Assembly: GCA_036365455.1 (NCBI GenBank)
Contig: JAWQUS010000003.1
Coordinates: forward strand, 2,686,001-2,750,000
DNA length: 64,000 nucleotides
DNA from: Macrosoma leucophasiata
Taxonomy: Eukaryota; Arthropoda; Insecta; Lepidoptera; Hedylidae
Reading direction: 5' to 3'
Shown: positions 63,105 to 64,000 of the stretch, one piece after another
How positions within the stretch are numbered: the stretch's first letter is position 1
How the letters are laid out: the number at the start of each line of letters is the position of its first letter
Notes under the pieces: generated by a model
Seen by the model: only the letters and a program-made list of their open reading frames with translations
Database searches by the model: none
Told to the model about the DNA's origin: nothing
Translations under genes and position numbers: made by a program

Positions 63105-64000
63105 GTATTAAATTATACGTCCCAGTTATAATTCTGTGGTTAGTTACAAATAGAAAGAATGGAATAGGGAAAAAAATCATAATATGAACAAACTATGCAC
63201 CTGTCTTGACACGTGTCAGGATTATTCAGAATAAATTGTATAATTACATTTGAAGACAAAATATATTCAAACATACTTTACATTGTTTATTATACTTATT
63301 GATTTAAAAAACTTTTGAAAATATACTTTAAAAGAAACCAAAAATCACTATTTCCAGTCTAAATGAGGATTCAATGTATATTTCTTACTGTCGTACCTAC
63401 TTGTAACGTCATAACAAAGAAATAAAATAGACAATTAAACTGTGTAATATATATTATCTATCGAACTAGGTTGAGTTAGATTTATACCAATATTATTATT
63501 GGTACATAAGTATTTTATTTTATTTCTACAGTGTTTTAAATGTAACAAAGGTAACAAACTAGCTTGCAGTTCACATGGATGTTAAGTGATGACCCATGGA
63601 TTACAAGACAACTGACACAAAAAAGAAAAGACATTACAACCTGATACTTAAGACAAGATTTTATTTTTTCAATTTTGTTCGATTGTAGACTGTTGTTTTA
63701 TAAAAGTTTGATATTGTTTCCAATTCACGGCACCTGCACAGTTATAAAAAAAAACACAGAATGTGTACTTATGTAGGCACGTCAGAAATAACACTTCTTT
63801 AGCGTAACAATCCAATATACCAGAAATACAAAAAAGATTGGCAACGAACTTCAGACTGTTGCTTTTATCCGTTTAGTAACTAACAATAGACTGTCGCTTT
63901 TATCTGTCGGTATTATCACATTTATTATTTATCGCGCCAAAAGAAGTACTCATAACTTCAAAAATACGGTGGCAGCCCTACACTTCGTAACACTGTTTGT
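63105..64000. other. No clear feature; short R300 fragment
   Basis: 63545-63596 (CAAACTAGCTTGCAGTTCAC, GATGTTAAGTGATGAC) is an R300 3' end on the minus strand. The rest is unassigned. Confidence 0.4.

Overview
The window looks like AT-rich nuclear DNA from a moth or butterfly. I see no bacterial or viral gene organisation, no operons and no host gene that I can name. The lepidopteran assignment is an inference: the repeat families (a ~290-bp retroelement tail starting ACTGGTGGTAG, several tRNA-derived SINEs, LINE tails ending in short tandem repeats, mariner, and hAT/P-, Harbinger- and piggyBac-like short elements) match, from memory, repeats common in lepidopteran genomes. No database search was possible. 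The long open frames are transposase or reverse-transcriptase relics, or frames running through repeats.

Family names used below. R300 is the ACTGGTGGTAG repeat, with about 33 copies or fragments on both strands in two subfamilies, A (GTACGGCCCTGTAATTTCC) and B (GTATGGCCCCGTAATAACT). tS1 is a ~195-bp SINE whose tRNA-like head contains CCCGGTTAG. tS2 is a ~311-bp SINE whose head starts CTGCCTCAGTAGC. tS3 is a ~310-318-bp unit with a tRNA-like core of 76 nt beginning GACTTCAG. M8 is a ~290-bp short inverted-repeat element with ends CATAGAGCAAC and 8-bp target duplications. S220 is a ~220-bp repeat containing TACGTATAGAATGG. T2 and T3 are two LINE 3' tails.

Layout. 0-5 kb: tS1, a LINE C-terminal relic, and a dead mariner (2246-3644) carrying a 112-bp insertion identical to a T3 tail 1.2 kb downstream. 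5-9 kb: a foldback, R300, and tS3 units that include a tandem pair and a 45-bp hairpin. 9-12 kb: S220 and a duplicated, decayed reverse-transcriptase fragment. 12-20 kb: R300 and tS2 copies, and M8 inserted in tS1. 20-28 kb: T2/T3 nest, a Harbinger-like element, a tandem duplication, M8, a 101-bp foldback, and an inverted segmental duplication. 28-38 kb: mostly unspecific AT-rich sequence with R300, SINEs, a large inverted LINE-tail pair around 31.4-31.9 kb and a LINE relic at 36 kb. 38-45 kb: a second mariner (39609-40879), an R300 copy hit twice by other elements, a hAT-like element and a complete tS2 with a 12-bp target duplication. 45.9-48.2 kb: a ~0.9-kb inverted repeat. 48-57 kb: M8 inserted in M8, long direct repeats, LINE relics, a pogo-like relic, and R300-A inside R300-B. 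57-64 kb: a hAT-like element inserted in a LINE reading frame, then mostly low-information sequence with R300, a 143-bp foldback and a 111-bp perfect palindrome.

The genes do not form a pathway. What the window offers is a record of insertion order: many elements sit inside others with clear target duplications, so relative ages can be read directly. The strongest signals are the large inverted repeats, the foldback dimers, and a tS3 dimer that appears to have inserted as one unit.
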